A stretch of 64,000 nucleotides of DNA, from assembly GCF_020615385.1 (NCBI RefSeq), contig NZ_JAJAVB010000032.1, positions 194,806 through 258,805 of the forward strand. The letters are read 5' to 3'. The DNA is from Jiella soli (GTDB taxonomy: Bacteria; Pseudomonadota; Alphaproteobacteria; Rhizobiales; Rhizobiaceae). The notes below the pieces were generated by a model. The model saw nothing but the letters and a program-made list of their open reading frames with translations. It was not told the origin of the DNA and ran no database searches. This document shows positions 16,306-24,101 of the stretch, in pieces. The first letter of the stretch is position 1, and every line of letters starts with the position of its first letter. A program made the position numbers and the translations under genes.

Positions 16306-17214
16306 ATGACCATTGCAGCCAGCCCGTCCGTCCGCTCCTATGCCGGCCGCAAGGGCGTCGATCTCGGCGATCTCGCCGAACGGACCGGTCGCCAGCATCT
16401 GGCCAAGGAGGATGTCGACAGCTTTCTGGAAAACGGCGGCGGTGCGCCGGCCGGCGCGCGTCCGCCGAGCGGCGAGCCAGGGCCCGCCCGCTATTGGGAT
16501 GTCGACCACAGTGCCTTCGGGCCCGTCGAAGAGGAAGAGCTGCCGCGCTTTGCCAGGATCGCGGCGGACAATCTCTCCGCCGCCAACGCCCTGATCCCGC
16601 AAGTTACCCACAACGACCGCGCCGATATCGGCGCCGTCGAGGCGTTTCGTGCTTCGCTGAAGGAGGAGGCGCTTGCGCGCGGCGTGAAGCTCACCACGCT
16701 CGCCTTCCACGTGAAGATCCTGTCGCGCTGCCTGACGGAATTCCCGCGCTTCAACGCATCGCTCTCGGCGGACGGGCGAAGCCTGATCCGCAAGCAGTTC
16801 GTCCATATCGGCATCGCCGTCGACACGCCGCACGGGCTGATGGTGCCGGTGATCCGCGACGTCGCCGGGAAGGGCCTCTTTGCGCTCGCCGGCGAGATCG
16901 CCGACCTTGCCGCGCGGGCCAAGGCGCGCAAGATCCGGCCGGACGAGATGGGAGGCGCCTCAATGAGCCTGTCCAATCTCGGCGGCATCGGCGGGACCTC
17001 CTTCACGCCGATCGTCAATCCGCCGGAGGTGGCGATCCTCGGCCTGACGAGAACCGAGATGCAGCCGGTCTGGGACGGCGAGGGCTTCGTGCCGCGGCCG
17101 ATGGTGCCGATCAGCCTTTCCTACGACCACAGGGTGATCAACGGCGCCGAGGCGGCGCGATTCACCGCCCGCTACGCCGAACTCACCGGAGATCCGCGGC
17201 GGCTGCTGATCTGA
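16306..17214 (+). CDS. E2 acyltransferase catalytic subunit lacking a lipoyl domain
   Basis: A 302-residue protein. Residues ~8-43 form a second subunit-binding domain (SVRSYAGRKGVDLGDLAER), a proline/glycine linker follows, and residues ~65-300 are an intact E2 acyltransferase core with IPQVTHNDRADI, MSLSNLGGIGG and SYDHRVINGAEAARF. The catalytic histidine is H275; the usual aspartate of DHRxxDG is asparagine (N279). There is no lipoyl domain, which is unusual for an E2. The lipoyl arm is presumably contributed by the protein at 13714-14817. It starts 10 bases after the aldehyde dehydrogenase and ends the operon. Confidence 0.88.
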   Translation: MTIAASPSVRSYAGRKGVDLGDLAERTGRQHLAKEDVDSFLENGGGAPAGARPPSGEPGPARYWDVDHSAFGPVEEEELPRFARIAADNLSAANALIPQVTHNDRADIGAVEAFRASLKEEALARGVKLTTLAFHVKILSRCLTEFPRFNASLSADGRSLIRKQFVHIGIAVDTPHGLMVPVIRDVAGKGLFALAGEIADLAARAKARKIRPDEMGGASMSLSNLGGIGGTSFTPIVNPPEVAILGLTRTEMQPVWDGEGFVPRPMVPISLSYDHRVINGAEAARFTARYAELTGDPRRLLI

Positions 17215-17766
17215 TGAAGATCGCAGGCCTGATGGGCGTCACAACCGCTGCGGCCGAACGAGCGAGCCGCGCCGTGCTTGGCCTCCCCACGTCAGTCGGA
17301 CGCGCCTGGTGGGCCGGCTTCGTCGTTCTGCGTGGCTGCTATTCCGGCGACTGGCATCCTCCAGGCTTCGATATGGCGACAGACCGACCGCCAGTCTCCG
17401 GACCAGAGGCCGGTATCCCGCAACCCCCACGCCGGATCGGCGATCCTAACGGCTAAGTGCCGCCTTGTGCAGCGGGAATTGCCGTCGCTTCCCGGTCAAG
17501 TCGCAACGGATCTGCCCATCCGCTTCTGCGTTTCACGAGGTTCCGGCGGAAGTTGACTGGCCCTTCATCATCTCATCGCGCAAGGCTAGATATCGGCTTT
17601 CTTCTCAATGGTTCGGCCGACATCTCCAATCCCTACCGCCGAATATCAAACGCAATTCGTCCGAGGGCGGAGTTCTCCCGCTGAACCCGCCGGCCGGACG
17701 TCCCCGGCGCGATCAGGCCTTCTCTTCGCCGTTGCCGGCGCCGCGAAACGATGCCACTTGGTTCGC
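17215..17766. other. intergenic, no gene seen
   Basis: These 552 bases between the E2-like gene and the DUF1232 gene contain only short open frames without recognisable protein features. I see no convincing terminator or repeat here. Confidence 0.5.
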
Positions 17767-18153
17767 ATGGACAACTCGCTCGCACGGCTGAAGACATGGG
17801 CGAAGGCGCTCAAGCGCGACGTCGTCGTCCTCTGGATTGCTGCCCGGGATGGGCGAACCCCCTGGTACGCCAAGGCGGCAGCCGGTGCGGTTGCGGCCTA
17901 TGCGCTGAGCCCGATCGACCTCATTCCCGATTTCATCCCGGTCCTGGGATATGTCGACGATCTTCTCCTGGTGCCGCTGGGCATCGCACTCGTGGTCCGA
18001 CTGATCCCCGCGGATCTCATGGCGGAGTTTCGCGAGGAGGCCGTCCGAAGGACTGGGCGCCCGCGCAGCGCGGCAGGAGCGGTGGTCGTGATCGTCCTCT
18101 GGCTGATCGCCGCCGCGGCGTGTGCCGGATGGCTCTACCACCGCCTTCGATGA
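17767..18153 (+). CDS. YkvA/DUF1232 family membrane protein
   Basis: A 128-residue protein. The DUF1232 signature is clear: AYALSPIDLIPDFIPVLGYV then DDLLLVPLGI, around residues 40-70. A C-terminal hydrophobic segment (AAGAVVVIVLWLIAAAACAG) is probably a membrane anchor. The biochemical role of this family is not established. The start MDNSLARLKTWAKAL was chosen because family members begin close to the conserved block; the upstream extension is low-complexity and unlikely to be translated. It stands alone between the dehydrogenase operon and the LysR gene. Confidence 0.8.
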   Translation: MDNSLARLKTWAKALKRDVVVLWIAARDGRTPWYAKAAAGAVAAYALSPIDLIPDFIPVLGYVDDLLLVPLGIALVVRLIPADLMAEFREEAVRRTGRPRSAAGAVVVIVLWLIAAAACAGWLYHRLR

Positions 18154-18392
18154 TGAGGTGCCGGGAAAGGCGGAACTCGCCAGGAGGAGAGACGCATTCG
18201 TAATGGGGTGCTTTCCGGCGAACATTTCGCGCAGGTCGGGCTCGTTCTTGATGACGAAAGAGCCGACCGTTCCGAGAACTCCGCTCTTGGCGTCGTGGCC
18301 GGCTCTGCATTAAGCTCGGGCCGCGATCGTCTGACGGAAACTGACGTCGCGCAGGCATGTCGAGGCCTGGAGGACGAGGCGCCCTTGTTGTT

Positions 18393-19331
18393 ATGAACCT
18401 CAACCAGCTCCGTTTCGCAAGCGCCCTGGCGCGGCATGCATCCTTCACGCGGGCGGCCGAGGAATGTGCCGTCACCCAGCCGACCTTATCGAACGCCATC
18501 GCCTATCTGGAAGAGGAGTTCGGCGAGAAGATCTTCCTGCGCACGACCCGCAAGGTCTCGCTGACCCCATTCGGCGCCAATCTGTTGCCGGAGATCGAGC
18601 GTGTCCTTTCCGCGCAGCAAAACCTCCTGCAGCGGGCAGCAGCGCTGCGGCATCCGCAGACCCGGTCAATCCGAATCGGAACGTCGCCGCTCCTCAGCAC
18701 CCGTTTCCTCGACCTCCTGATCGAGCCGCTTCGCGAGAGCACGGCGAACCTCGACCTCATCTTCTATGAGATGAACATGGCGGACCTCTACGCCATGCTC
18801 GAGCGCGAGGAACTGGACTTCGTCTTCGGCGTGACCGAGCCGAGGAAGGAGCAGCGCAACCGCATATTCCTCTACCGCGAACCGTTGATGTATGTGCCGA
18901 AGGGCCGCGAACAGACCTGGTCCGGCGCGACGTCGGCCATCCGCTTCGACGAGATCGCCGGCGACGTCTTCGTCATGGTTCCCGACGCCTGTGGCCTGAC
19001 GCGGACCGTCCGCAACGTTTTCCGCAGTCATCGCCGCGCGCTTCATGAATATCCCGGCGAGGCCTTGAGCTATCAGGTTCTGGAGCAATGGGCCGCGCTC
19101 GGGATCGGTGCGGCCATGCTGCCTCTGTCGAAGATCGCCTCGGTCGATCGAGCGAGGCACATCATCGACAAGCAGGGGCATCACATCCAGGTCGAGTTCG
19201 AAGTCCTGTGGAACGGGACTGGAGCCAAGAGTGAGCCGGCCCGGCAATTCATCAGCTATCTGCGCGAGGGCGCAGCGGCGGCAGCCGATCAGATGACGAC
19301 GGAGTTCGATGCCGCCATCGCGTCCGCCTGA
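18393..19331 (+). CDS. LysR-family transcriptional regulator
   Basis: A 312-residue regulator. The N-terminal helix-turn-helix is typical (MNLNQLRFASALARHASFTR, EECAVTQPTLSNAI, EEEFGEKIFLRTTRKVSLT). Residues ~90-300 form the effector-binding domain. It is convergent with the membrane-protein/SBP56 pair downstream, so it may not control them. The start at 18393 is the canonical 'MNLNQLR' methionine. The 239 bases upstream hold no gene and probably its promoter. Confidence 0.92.
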   Translation: MNLNQLRFASALARHASFTRAAEECAVTQPTLSNAIAYLEEEFGEKIFLRTTRKVSLTPFGANLLPEIERVLSAQQNLLQRAAALRHPQTRSIRIGTSPLLSTRFLDLLIEPLRESTANLDLIFYEMNMADLYAMLEREELDFVFGVTEPRKEQRNRIFLYREPLMYVPKGREQTWSGATSAIRFDEIAGDVFVMVPDACGLTRTVRNVFRSHRRALHEYPGEALSYQVLEQWAALGIGAAMLPLSKIASVDRARHIIDKQGHHIQVEFEVLWNGTGAKSEPARQFISYLREGAAAAADQMTTEFDAAIASA

Positions 19332-19432
19332 CTGCCGTCGAAACCGGCGTGACGAGCGAGATGACCGGATTTTAGATGAAGGCGTGCCCGTCGGGCGGGG
19401 CGCGCCTCGAGTGGGCGGGGGCGGGGACCCTG

Positions 19433-20098
19433 TCATTGCAGCGCGGCTTCCGCCGCAGCAAGCGCGCCCACGGCCATCAGACTGCCTGCCCAGACGGTTT
19501 CGAGATTGAGCCAGGCCTTGGACAGGACCTTGAGGCCGAACCAGAGATAGACGAGCCCGGCGCAAAGGCCTCCGCCGATCACCATCGCCAGCGTATGGAC
19601 CGAGGCCACCGCCAGGGCTTCGCCGGCACCGCCGCTGATCAGTGTCGACGCCGCCTGATGGCCCGTATCGCCGGCATCCACGGTGCAGAGGCCGAGATAG
19701 ATCGGCACCAGCATCAGCGCCGCGCCATGGGCGAGCGCCACCAGGAAGGACCAGAAGATCAGCCTTTGCGGGGCGACGCGGGCGAGGAAACGCGGATGGC
19801 GCCTGGTGATCATCACCCAGCTTCCGAGGGCGAATACGAAGATGCCGCTCACGATGCGGATGGGCCGCTCCCATTCGACCAATGCCGTCAGGAGCGCGAA
19901 GGGGGCAAGCACGAGCGCCGTTGCGAGGAAGTGCCCGATGCCGAGCATCGCGATCGCCTGCACGAGGGCCGTCCGCTTGTTCTCGAACATCGCCGCCGAG
20001 ACGGCGAGCGGCCAACCCATCCCCGGATTGACGCCGTGGTAGAGACCGGACGCGACGACGGCCCACCAAAGGGCCGTCGTGGTCATCTGTGCATCCAT
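19433..20098 (-). CDS. polytopic membrane protein of unknown function, linked to SBP56
   Basis: A 221-residue protein with about six hydrophobic helices. Helix 1 carries SGLYHGVNPGMGWPLAV, a histidine/asparagine motif that could bind a metal, and a later helix has ALAHGAALMLVPI, a second in-membrane histidine. The layout recalls small metal or sulfur-compound permeases, but I cannot place it in a named family. Its ATG overlaps the stop of the SBP56 gene (TAATG), so the two are translationally coupled and probably work together. Confidence 0.75.
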   Translation of the reverse strand: MDAQMTTTALWWAVVASGLYHGVNPGMGWPLAVSAAMFENKRTALVQAIAMLGIGHFLATALVLAPFALLTALVEWERPIRIVSGIFVFALGSWVMITRRHPRFLARVAPQRLIFWSFLVALAHGAALMLVPIYLGLCTVDAGDTGHQAASTLISGGAGEALAVASVHTLAMVIGGGLCAGLVYLWFGLKVLSKAWLNLETVWAGSLMAVGALAAAEAALQ

Positions 20099-21504
20099 TA
20101 CCTCACCGAGGGATAGCAGAAGCTGTCGGTGGAGCAGTCCCCGCCCTCGAGGCGGATCTGGTGGGAGCGGTAGCCCTTCGGGAAGTCGACGAAGAAGTTC
20201 GGGTCGAGCGTGATGCCGCCATTCTCGCCGACATCGGCCTTGACCATCGCCGCCGGCACGCCCGCGGGATAGAACTGGTCGTCCCAGGTCGAATAGAGCG
20301 AATTGGTCCAGTAGACGCGGCGTCCGTCGCGGCTGATCTCCAGCATCTGCGGTCCGCCGGCAAAGACCTGCCCGCTCGGGTGCGGTTCCCGCCGCACGAT
20401 GCCGCCCACATGGACCGAGCCGGCCAGCTTCGGCGCCATCGGATCGGTCACGTCATATTGGCGCAGTTCCCCCGTACCCCAGCAGGCGACATAGAGGAAA
20501 CGGTCGTCGAGGCTGAGATCGATGTCCGTGACGAGCGGCGGCACGGCCGAAAACCCCTTCAGAAGATCGGGCAGATCGGCCGGATCGGCAGGCTCGGCCG
20601 GGATCGTCGCCGTCTTCCTGGCCTCGAACGTGCCGTCCTTGTTGCGCCACCAGGTCCAGATCGATCCTTCGAGATTGGTGGTGTCCACCACGACCCCGCA
20701 GAAGCCGTATTCCTTCACCGGATCATGGGCCGGGCGAACCTCCAGCGCCATCTGGTGATTGGCGCCGAGATCAACCGTCTGGATGTTGCGGCGTTCGCGC
20801 AGGTCCCAGAAATGCAGGCGGTGGCCGTATTTGTTGGCGAGAAGATCTTCTGGAACGATACCGTTCTCATATTGCGGCGGCAGGCCCCATTCGCTGGAGA
20901 CCATGTAGTTGCGCGGCAGATTCCACCAGAAATCATACTGCTTGTCCTGGACACCGCGATCCATCTCATAGCGGCCGATGACCTCGAAGGTCTCGCAGTC
21001 CATCAGGAACATCCCCGGCGGTCCGTCGGTCCCGTCCGGGCCGCCGCCGCCGAGCGTCGAGATGTAGATCCCCTCCGGCCCGCAATGGACGGTATGCGGC
21101 CGGGAGTAACCGGTCTTGGAGAAGATCTCCTCCGGCTCGATGATCTTGTGGATCTTCGCCGCCTTCGGGCCGCCCTTCACGTCGATCACATAGATCCGCG
21201 ACGAGCGAATGCCGGGGATGATCAGGTAGCGCCGCTCCAGAAAGGCATGGCCGGAGAGCGGGGAAAGGGCCGAGGAACAGGCGTTCCAGCCGAAATGGTG
21301 AAACTCGTCGCCCTTGTGGGGCATGATCACCTGATGGACGATCTTGCCGCAGTCGGACGACTTCGGATCGACATCGACGACGGCCAGCCCGTCCGGCTGG
21401 GAGCCGTCCGGGCTCAGCATGAGCGTGTAGGCAAGCGTTTCCGCCGGCGCCTCCATGGCAAGGCGCGGCGAGGCATGAAATGTTGGATCAGGCCTGATGG
21501 TCAT
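20098..21504 (-). CDS. mtoX: selenium-binding protein 56 family, probable methanethiol oxidase
   Basis: A 468-residue beta-propeller protein of the SBP56 family, whose characterised bacterial members oxidise methanethiol to formaldehyde, sulfide and hydrogen peroxide with copper. Conserved blocks are DEFHHFGWNACSSAL, RPHTVHCGPEGIYISTLGG, PRNYMVSSEWGLP, GHRLHFWDL and RREPHPSGQVFAGGPQMLE. Multiple histidines (including FHHFGWN) are potential copper ligands. The start at 21504 is supported by GGGAGGAGAAAAC; a longer frame to 21570 lacks this. No accessory copper (SCO1) or MauG genes lie beside it; instead a membrane protein follows. The symbol is given for the family, since activity is inferred. 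Confidence 0.85.
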   Translation of the reverse strand: MTIRPDPTFHASPRLAMEAPAETLAYTLMLSPDGSQPDGLAVVDVDPKSSDCGKIVHQVIMPHKGDEFHHFGWNACSSALSPLSGHAFLERRYLIIPGIRSSRIYVIDVKGGPKAAKIHKIIEPEEIFSKTGYSRPHTVHCGPEGIYISTLGGGGPDGTDGPPGMFLMDCETFEVIGRYEMDRGVQDKQYDFWWNLPRNYMVSSEWGLPPQYENGIVPEDLLANKYGHRLHFWDLRERRNIQTVDLGANHQMALEVRPAHDPVKEYGFCGVVVDTTNLEGSIWTWWRNKDGTFEARKTATIPAEPADPADLPDLLKGFSAVPPLVTDIDLSLDDRFLYVACWGTGELRQYDVTDPMAPKLAGSVHVGGIVRREPHPSGQVFAGGPQMLEISRDGRRVYWTNSLYSTWDDQFYPAGVPAAMVKADVGENGGITLDPNFFVDFPKGYRSHQIRLEGGDCSTDSFCYPSVR

Positions 21505-21946
21505 GTGTTTTCTCCTCCCGATCACGGAGGCTAGAAGCAGTGGGCGCCTGAGGCCAAATTGTTTTTGCAAATCGGATTTATGCGATCTGGCTATAAATGT
21601 GATTGGGTCGAGAATGATTTCCCCCCGAAATCACAGCTCGCGAACAGAAGGACGCCGCGCCGGTCCGGGCGCTTCGCGAGAATCAAGGGCGTCGACACAC
21701 GCGCGCAGTCGATGCGGGCGCCGCAAGTGCGAAGATGTTCGCCCAGATCGCCGGGATGTGCGGCGTCCTGCGGCAGGCAGCGTCATGAACCCCCCAGGCC
21801 TGAAGCCCGCGTCGTCGATTGACGGACCACCAAGACCACCGGGAGACGGATATCGACCGAACCGGTCTGGGGAGATTGATAGATATGGAACGGCAGATGG
21901 GCGCCGTCCCTGCGATCGGTCTGCCAGCCTGACGACCCTCAAGTGT
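21505..21946. other. intergenic, no gene seen
   Basis: These 442 bases between the SBP56 start and the GntR gene's end contain no convincing gene. The part next to SBP56 (about 21545-21620) is markedly AT-richer than the surroundings and probably holds its promoter. Imperfect inverted repeats are present, but none is strong enough to call. Confidence 0.45.
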
Positions 21947-22747
21947 TCAGGTCTCGAACAGTTCTGGCCGTTCGCCGTGCAGACGACGCAGGGTTCGCAG
22001 TATCTCCTTCAGGTGGACCGTCATGCAGGCGGCCGCCTCATCGCGATCTCCAGCCTCAATCGCGGCCAGTATCCTGACATGTTGTTCGTAAAGCTCCTCG
22101 AGGTGGCCTTCCTTCGGAAGGCTCAGATAGCGCACGCGATCCATCTGCAGCTTGACGCTCTGGATGACGCGCCAACTCTTGGGCAGCCCGGCCTCCTCGC
22201 AAAAACTGCGGTGCAGCTTTTCGTCGAGATCCAGAAACAAGTCGCGGTCGGAATGAGCGACAGCCTTGGCTTGTTCTGCCAGATTTGCGCGTGCCGTCGC
22301 CAGAAAGCTGGCCGAACACCGGCCCGTCATACGGCGAACCACCGAAACCTCGAGCGCCTCTCGAATGAACTGCGCTTCCTCCACGTCCTGAAGCCGTATC
22401 GGTGCGACGAAACTCCCCCGTTGCGGGAGGATGTCGATCAGGCCCTCATCGGCGAGACGGATCAGCGCCTCCCGGACCGGCGTCCGGCTCACGCCCAGCT
22501 CTATTGAGAGCTCCTTCTCGCTGAAGCTCTCAGATGGAAGCACGGCAAGTGTGGTGATGGCGCGGCGCAGCGCCTCGTGGATCTGCGGGGTGATCGGCTG
22601 ACGATGATTGATCGGCGCGAAGATCCTGCTGGCGGCGGTTCGCTTCTGGAGCGCGGTGCCCGCAGGTGTCGAACGATCGTCCGCTGGAGTTGTCGTCGAT
22701 CCCATTCCCAATCCGAACTTGGCGGCGCGAGCGTCCATCTGAGGCAT
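21947..22747 (-). CDS. GntR-family transcriptional regulator, FCD (FadR) subgroup
   Basis: A regulator of about 266 residues. After a variable 45-residue tail, the winged helix-turn-helix reads EALRRAITTLAVLPSESFSE, ELGVSRTPVREALIRLADEG and LPQRGSFVAPI. The C-terminal all-helical FCD domain has FIREALEVSVVRRM, DEKLHRSFCEEAG and EHVRILAAIEAGDRDEAA with likely metal-binding histidines. It is divergent from the sugar-acid ABC importer and probably represses it. The true start may be ATG 22747, ATG 22738 or TTG 22765; I use 22747. An operator-like motif lies just upstream at 22773-22788. Confidence 0.92.
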   Translation of the reverse strand: MPQMDARAAKFGLGMGSTTTPADDRSTPAGTALQKRTAASRIFAPINHRQPITPQIHEALRRAITTLAVLPSESFSEKELSIELGVSRTPVREALIRLADEGLIDILPQRGSFVAPIRLQDVEEAQFIREALEVSVVRRMTGRCSASFLATARANLAEQAKAVAHSDRDLFLDLDEKLHRSFCEEAGLPKSWRVIQSVKLQMDRVRYLSLPKEGHLEELYEQHVRILAAIEAGDRDEAAACMTVHLKEILRTLRRLHGERPELFET

Positions 22748-22772
22748 CTGCACACGCGAGGTCAAGCCGCAA

Positions 22773-22801
22773 TTGACATGCTACCATGGCAGTGTTTAGC
22801 T
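22773..22801 (+). promoter_or_regulatory. predicted promoter overlapping GntR operator-like motif
   Basis: TTGACA (22773-22778), a 17-base spacer and TTAGCT (22796-22801) form a plausible sigma-70 promoter for the ABC importer operon starting at 22993. TTGACATGCTACCATG matches 15 of 16 bases of a motif on the minus strand at 33721-33736, before the TRAP/dehydrogenase operon. The only difference is G/A. The shared ACAT-N6-ATG layout suggests a GntR/FCD binding site covering the -35 box. Confidence 0.65.
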
Positions 22802-22992
22802 GTGGGTCTGACGTGCCCGGCGGTGACTGTCCGGCTGGCGCGACGAGGCTTCGGAGGATCCGCATTCAGACGCGGATGGCCGGGATCTGGTCCTTGATGT
22901 TTCGGACCGGGAGGATCGCGGTGGGGGCGTGACGAGAACGCTGAGCGCAACGCGGCAGGGTCGTTGGACCCGCCGCCACAGGGAGGTAGGAC

Positions 22993-24081
22993 ATGAGACA
23001 TCTCGCATTCGCCAAGACGCTTCTGCTTGGAAGCGCGCTTTGTGCGAGCGCCGTCGTGGCCGGAACGTCGGCCCGCGCCGACGAGGGCGTGGCCAAGGGC
23101 GACACCAGCGGAAAGAAGATCGCGTTCAGCAATTCCTACGCGGGAAACTCCTTCCGGCAGGTCATGATCAAAAGCTTCGAGAAAATTGCCGCGGAGGCCC
23201 AGAAGGACGGCGAGATCGCCGGTTCCACCGTCGTCAGTTCCAACAACTCGGTGACCGAGCAGGCCGCGCAGATCCAGAACCTCGTCCTGCAGGGCTATGA
23301 CGCCATTACCGTCCTCGCAGGATCGGACACTGCATTGAATGGGGCGATCAAGGATGCCTGCGAGGCCGGCGTCGTGGTCGTCGCCTTTGCCAGCGGCGTG
23401 ACTGAGCCTTGCGCCTATGTCGTCGATTACAATCTCGATTCCTATGCCAAGGCCGAGCTCGACTTCATCGCCGGAAAGCTCGGCGACAAGCCGGCGAACA
23501 TCCTCGAGATCCGGGGCATGGCGGGCGACGGCTTCGACAAGCGCCTCCACGAGGGCGTCGAGAAGGCGATGGCGGACCATCCGAACTACAAGTCGGTCGG
23601 CGAAGTCTACGGACAGTGGACAGCGACGGTCGCACAGAAGGAGGTTTCCGGTATCTTGCCGTCACTTCCCGATGTCGATGCGGTCCTGACCCAGGGCGGG
23701 GACGGCTATGGCGCCGCGCAGGCCTTCAAGGCTGCGGGACGGGATCTGCCGATCATCGTCATGGGCAATCGACAGGACGAGCTGGAACTGTGGAAGCAGC
23801 AGCATGAGGCGTCCGGCTACGAGACCTTCTCGCTCGGCGCGACGCCAAGTGTCTCGCAAGTGGCCTTCTGGGTCGCGCAGCAGATCCTCGCAGGCAAAGA
23901 CGTGCCGAAATTCGTCGAGGTGCCACTGCTTCAGATCCACCAGGACGATCTGGATGCCTGGCTGGAGACGGTTCCCGAAGGCGGGGTGGTCAATGCCGAT
24001 TATTCCCAGGAACTCGTTGCGAAGATCATCGACGCGAACGCCGGCAAAACGCCGCTTCCCGCAATTCCCGCCCCGAACTGA
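22993..24081 (+). CDS. periplasmic sugar-binding protein of ABC importer
   Basis: A 362-residue exported binding protein (Peripla_BP_4). Residues 1-29 are a signal peptide ending in GTSARA before DEGVAKG. The mature domain has KKIAFSNSYAGNSFRQVMIK, EQAAQIQNLVLQGYDAITVL and ILEIRGMAGDGFDKR. The start is fixed by GGGAGGTAGGAC. It is the first gene of an importer/catabolic operon ending with mannonate dehydratase, so the ligand may be a uronate, an aldonate or a related sugar; this is inference. Confidence 0.93.
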   Translation: MRHLAFAKTLLLGSALCASAVVAGTSARADEGVAKGDTSGKKIAFSNSYAGNSFRQVMIKSFEKIAAEAQKDGEIAGSTVVSSNNSVTEQAAQIQNLVLQGYDAITVLAGSDTALNGAIKDACEAGVVVVAFASGVTEPCAYVVDYNLDSYAKAELDFIAGKLGDKPANILEIRGMAGDGFDKRLHEGVEKAMADHPNYKSVGEVYGQWTATVAQKEVSGILPSLPDVDAVLTQGGDGYGAAQAFKAAGRDLPIIVMGNRQDELELWKQQHEASGYETFSLGATPSVSQVAFWVAQQILAGKDVPKFVEVPLLQIHQDDLDAWLETVPEGGVVNADYSQELVAKIIDANAGKTPLPAIPAPN

Positions 24082-24101
24082 TCCGGGCGGAGCGTCTGCG
24101 A

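Noticed and set aside
17608..18153. Longer version of the DUF1232 protein starting at 17608
   Set aside because: The extra 53 residues are low-complexity and unlike the family, which begins near the ATG at 17767.
21497..22507. 336-codon plus-strand frame over the GntR gene
   Set aside because: Antisense to the clear GntR/FCD regulator and without domain features.
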